From Rhodospirillaceae bacterium (GTDB lineage: Bacteria > Pseudomonadota > Alphaproteobacteria > Rhodospirillales > Rhodospirillaceae), in assembly GCA_009693785.1 (NCBI GenBank), contig SHWP01000016.1, forward strand, positions 1-57,519: a stretch of DNA of 57,519 bases, in the 5' to 3' direction. This document shows positions 54,122 through 57,519 of this stretch, one piece after another. Positions within the stretch are counted from its first letter, which is position 1. Each line of letters opens with the position of its first letter. Below the pieces are notes generated by a model. The model was not told the origin of the DNA. It was given only the letters and a program-made list of their open reading frames with translations, and did no database searches. A program made the translations under genes and the position numbers.

Positions 54122-54820
54122 ATGACCTCACGCTATGCCATTTATTTCTCACCCGAGCCAAACAGCCCGCTCGAAGAGTTCGGAAAGCAATGGCTTGGCA
54201 GCGATGGCAGTCCCTAACCGCCGCGCTTGCCAGTTATTCCGGGCCTAGCGCCCGAGCGTGTAAAGGCGCTGATTGAAGGTACGCGACATCACGGCTTTCA
54301 TGGCACATTAAAACCGCCATTTGAATTGAACCCTGCGTCCTCTCAGGGCGCCTTGCTTTCAGCAGCGCGTATTTTCGCACGCAGTGTTGCACCGATTGAG
54401 TTGCCGCCGTTGGAATTGGCCGTGATTGGCAAGTTCATCGCATTGACCCCCACGCGATCCTCCGCCGCACTCGAAAATCTAGCCGCACAGTGCGTTCGGA
54501 CATTCGAGGGTTTCCGCGTACCGCTCTCGGCTGAGCAAACCGCTTACTACTTGCGCAATAAACTCACCGTCCATCAAACCCAAATGCTTGAGCACTGGGG
54601 CTACCCCTATGTGATGGAGGAGTTCCGCTTTCGTATCTCGCTGACGGACCGGATTGATGATCCAACCGAGCGCGCGGCCATGATGAAAGCCGTACAGCAG
54701 ATGACCGCGAACATCGTGAATAAGCCCCTTGTTGTGCGCGACATTGCGATCTTTTTACAAACCAGCGGCGATAAAACGATGACCGTGTTGGAACGCATTC
54801 CCTTTGGCCGGCTGAAATAA
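54122..54820 (+). pseudogene. DUF1045 protein with an in-frame stop
   Basis: The ATG at 54122 opens a typical DUF1045 N-terminus (MTSRYAIYFSPEPNSPLEEF). A TAA at 54215-54217 breaks the frame after 31 codons, and the same frame continues to 54820 with HHGFHGTLKPPFELNP and LTVHQTQMLEHWGYPYVMEE. Two H-x-T/L-type sites suggest a 2H-phosphoesterase-like fold. DUF1045 genes often sit near phosphonate genes; none is here. A TTG at 54227 could start a shorter protein but would lose the conserved N-terminus. A single base change (decay or error) explains it. Confidence 0.75.
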
Positions 54821-54944
54821 TCCGCACCTGTTCTTTCAGTAAAATTCGAACGCAGGGCTTCAAGATCTTGGATTGGCGTGACAACGATTGTGATAAATTA
54901 CAACGCGCCGCGAAAGGCCATATCCTCACGACCCTGGCCTTCTG

Positions 54945-56339
54945 ATGTCTCTGCGCGAATGGTTCTCTAAGTTCGCTCTTTGGGCTCGTCGCGATAACGA
55001 CGCCCTTGCAACTCAAGATATGGGTAATCAGGCTGACGATAGCTCTGGCATTGATAACATCCGACCGGCGACCTGGGACCAAGGACTAGAACTCAGTCTC
55101 GGCAAGCTCGTGTCCGAGATTGAAACCAAAGCCAGTGGCCGTGTTCAAGTTATCACCATTGCGCATTTGCGTTCGGAATTGGGCGATGGTTGGGAGCGAT
55201 ACCGGCCGCGTGTTCTCATGATGGTTGAGACCACGATAAGCCGCATGATCGGCAAGGGTAATGCTTTTATTCCGCAAGACGAGGACGCCTGGCTTTTACT
55301 CATGATGACACTGTCAGAACATGAGGCCGAACAGCGCGCCGATGAGATCGCAATCGCGCTTGGGCAAAAACTGGTTGGGGAACGCTTCACCGAGAAAGAC
55401 CCGCCTTTACCGCAAACGGCGAAAGTCGATCTCGACACCGCGATGAACCCTGATGGCAGCCTGAACACAGAGGCACTGAAACTAGCGGCAAAACGCACCC
55501 GCTTGGTGCTCGCGGCAAAAGATGCCAGGCGGCCCGCACAGGAATCAGATAAGTCAAAGGCGGATGCCAAAACCAAAGCCTTGGGCACGGCGGCGTCATT
55601 TGCACAAGTATCGGCCTTTCCCTCACTGACCGTTGTCTATCGTCCACTCTGGGTGGCTGAAACAGAAAGCCTCGCGTGCTACGCCATGCGGGCCTTCACC
55701 GCGACAGCTGATCCCGTCTTTGGGCCAAATGCGCCCAATGCAGCACAACAGATGCTCAACGATGCGACCATCATCGACCTTGCTAAGGTGGCGTTCTCCG
55801 ACTTTACCGCGATGACACAAAAAGGATTGCGGGCGACATACATACTGCCCGTTCCATTTACGGTCATGACACGCAAGTTGGGGGCGGTTCTCTTGCGAGC
55901 GATTTCCGACCTGCCCCAACGTGAGCACCTCATACAACTGCGCATTGAGTTGGTGAACGTGCCCTCCACCGCCAGCCCCGAAGCATTGATCGACGTACGT
56001 GAAGTTTTCCGTGGGCGGGTGAAGGATGTCGCCTTTTTGATGGACTTAGGCGCGCTCAGCGATGCGGTCTTTTCACTCGACCATGTGGCCTTAGGCGTGG
56101 AGGCAAGACCCGGCAGTTTTGTTGACGACGCCGAGTTGAGCCAAGCCCTCAATTCCTTCCGGCGGCGCGCAGGCGCGCGGCGCAACTATGTCATGGGGCT
56201 TCGCAGCCGCGCCCACGTGGCGCTTGCAATTCAAGCTGGCATTGACGAGATCTCGGGCACCGGCCTGGCCGACGATATGCGTCACCTGCCCGACCGCCCA
56301 GCCGTATTATTCAAGCAAGACCTATTGCGGAGCATATGA
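54945..56339 (+). CDS. Hypothetical protein of 464 residues
   Basis: No clear family. Residues 1-150 contain an acidic/aromatic region (LGDGWERYRPRVLMMVETTI), a Lys/Ala-rich linker lies at about 185-205 (KDARRPAQESDKSKADAKTK), and a C-terminal domain of about 250 residues ends HVALAIQAGIDEISGTGL and DRPAVLFKQDLLR. There is no signal peptide or membrane span. The C-terminal part loosely recalls EAL-type folds, but the catalytic EAL residues are not visible. Real coding sequence by codon pattern; function unknown. Confidence 0.75.
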   Translation: MSLREWFSKFALWARRDNDALATQDMGNQADDSSGIDNIRPATWDQGLELSLGKLVSEIETKASGRVQVITIAHLRSELGDGWERYRPRVLMMVETTISRMIGKGNAFIPQDEDAWLLLMMTLSEHEAEQRADEIAIALGQKLVGERFTEKDPPLPQTAKVDLDTAMNPDGSLNTEALKLAAKRTRLVLAAKDARRPAQESDKSKADAKTKALGTAASFAQVSAFPSLTVVYRPLWVAETESLACYAMRAFTATADPVFGPNAPNAAQQMLNDATIIDLAKVAFSDFTAMTQKGLRATYILPVPFTVMTRKLGAVLLRAISDLPQREHLIQLRIELVNVPSTASPEALIDVREVFRGRVKDVAFLMDLGALSDAVFSLDHVALGVEARPGSFVDDAELSQALNSFRRRAGARRNYVMGLRSRAHVALAIQAGIDEISGTGLADDMRHLPDRPAVLFKQDLLRSI

Positions 56340-56403
56340 CATTGAGCGAGTGTTGTAGCCGAGCATGTATCGATTCATCGAATAAAAAATACTGGAGTCA
56401 AAT

Positions 56404-57252
56404 ATGCGTCTCAAAAAAGATTTGGAGGGGCTCAATGCTAGTGGAAAACTTCAGTTCGGTTACGTTGATATTACCATGTACAATTGCCCACCCTTTGTGA
56501 TGTTCACGAATCACAATGACTGCGGAATTTGTGGCTGTGAGCTGCAAGGAAAGGTCAACGAACCAGAATCAATGTACCTGTGGTCCAACCTAATAGCGCT
56601 AGCCACCTACGTGTTCGACATTGGCACACGATGTGGCGAATATAGTTTAGTGGCAGCCGCACTGCGGCAGGATATCCCAATTATTTCCTGCGAGCCGAAT
56701 CCCGATGGTTTTGCGCGACTGCTCATCAACATGCTTGCCAACGATGTCAAGAACATCATGCCGAAGCGCGTGGCAATTGCGAACTCGGAGGGATTTGCCC
56801 AGTTTGGCTGGAAACCAAAATGGCTTGGGCATATATCATCGGGCGGCCATCTGGTCTCGCCCAATTTAAAGATAGATGAAAAAGATGGAACTTTGGTCGT
56901 CGTCAAAATGACCAAGCTTGATAAGTTGACTGACGGCATTGACCTTGGTGAACGGCCAGTTATGAAAATCGATGTTGAGGGGGCAGAAGCGGAAGTCTTT
57001 CGAGGTATGTCACAACTCTTAAGGAAGAAACCGGATATTATCCTCGAAACCCTATTCAATCCGCAGTGCGCTTTGATTAATGAAATAACCAAGCCGCTAG
57101 GTTATAATTATTTTTTTATAAATGAACATGATCGAAACATAACACAGCGTGATCGACTTTATCCGGCTAACCCAAACTCTATTAATCTAAATCAACTCCT
57201 GTCGACCCGTTCTCCGGAGTCAATACTCTCGCTTTCATCTCAGAAGAAATAA
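56404..57252 (+). CDS. FkbM-family SAM-dependent methyltransferase with Cys-rich N-terminus
   Basis: 282 residues. The core has the FkbM motifs VFDIGTRCGEYSLVAAAL near residue 63, ISCEPNPDGFARLLIN near residue 97 and MKIDVEGAEAEVFRGM near residue 188. FkbM enzymes methylate sugars or small molecules on oxygen. Before the core, four cysteines lie within 18 residues (at about 22, 39, 42 and 45, in MYNCPPFVMFTNHNDCGICG), perhaps a metal or zinc site. The gene is richer in A+T than its neighbours, which hints at acquisition. Confidence 0.85.
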   Translation: MRLKKDLEGLNASGKLQFGYVDITMYNCPPFVMFTNHNDCGICGCELQGKVNEPESMYLWSNLIALATYVFDIGTRCGEYSLVAAALRQDIPIISCEPNPDGFARLLINMLANDVKNIMPKRVAIANSEGFAQFGWKPKWLGHISSGGHLVSPNLKIDEKDGTLVVVKMTKLDKLTDGIDLGERPVMKIDVEGAEAEVFRGMSQLLRKKPDIILETLFNPQCALINEITKPLGYNYFFINEHDRNITQRDRLYPANPNSINLNQLLSTRSPESILSLSSQKK

Positions 57253-57519
57253 AATTGAGAAGCAATTATTTACAGCTTCATTTAATCCTGAAGTAGACTT
57301 CCAGCTTTGAATTGCGCGAAAATTACACGAAAAACAATGTATTAAACCGACATTCCCCGGATGAACCCCAGCTTCAGGCAACATGGTAGGCGTAGGGGCC
57401 GCCTATTACAACTTCGGGGGTACTTTGCTGGATTTTCCGCCAAGTCCCTTCTGAACGCAGACTTCTCAGCCCGCCGATACCCCTGTTTCCCGTGATCAAG
57501 GCACACCTCTCCCGTTGAA
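57253..57519. other. Right edge: AT-rich then GC-rich, no gene called
   Basis: Bases 57253-57350 are AT-rich and show nothing clear. From about 57360 the composition rises. The minus strand from the edge is open for about 40 codons (LITGNRGIGGLRSLRSEGTW and on) to a TGA near 57380, possibly the 3' end of a gene outside the window. I cannot assign it. Confidence 0.3.

Noticed and set aside
1..57519. CRISPR arrays or prophage genes
   Set aside because: I saw no regularly spaced repeats and no phage structural genes in either strand.

Overview
The window looks like a chromosomal segment of an alphaproteobacterium, roughly 57% GC by eye. Evidence is a DivK-type response regulator, a sigma-32 (RpoH) gene, the order pyrB-pyrC-plsY-dprA-topA-rnr, a gatC-gatA-gatB operon divergent from ruvX, and two SOS boxes of the alphaproteobacterial form GTTC-N7-GTTC. 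I cannot name the genus; Rhodospirillales or Micropepsales-like lineages are plausible.

Layout. 1-610: the start of an IS6-type transposase runs off the left edge, then a tRNA-Ser(GCU). 724-3007: a frameshifted exported VOC protein, a GST remnant with an internal deletion, and a small membrane protein joined to the gatCAB operon. 6328-8080: ruvX, a BrnT-type toxin/HTH antitoxin pair and an exported redoxin. 8144-20067: an ABC-F ATPase, a Tat-exported SDR, a frameshifted TonB-dependent receptor, an alpha/beta hydrolase, a frameshifted TPR/OGT-like glycosyltransferase, PepSY and phosphatase genes. 20305-33610: the conserved housekeeping block pyrB-pyrC-plsY-dprA-topA-rnr-S41 protease-rpmG, then divK, purU and a sterol-desaturase-like gene. 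33642-34530: an AT-rich accessory patch. 34531-45802: rpoH, tandem RidA genes, prfC, a ferredoxin/reductase pair and a set of molybdenum-hydroxylase maturation genes (MoeA-MobA-like fusion, two XdhC halves, CoxE, CoxD) with a lone [2Fe-2S] small subunit. 46435-57252: PhoH, a frameshifted PAS-GGDEF protein, a second PepSY protein, several unknown genes, dusA, a DUF1045 gene with an internal stop, and an AT-rich FkbM methyltransferase.

The most interesting signal is a 32-codon gene at 52680-52778 (minus). It encodes a single-helix membrane microprotein with a strong ribosome binding site. Its promoter has one LexA-type box filling the -35/-10 spacer and a second just after the expected start point. 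Size, topology and control match the idea of the Caulobacter SOS division inhibitor SidA, so it is a candidate SidA-like microprotein.

A second theme is broken reading frames. Five otherwise conserved genes are split by what look like one-base indels, and one has an in-frame stop. Housekeeping neighbours are intact, so either assembly indel errors or real decay could explain this; raw reads would decide.
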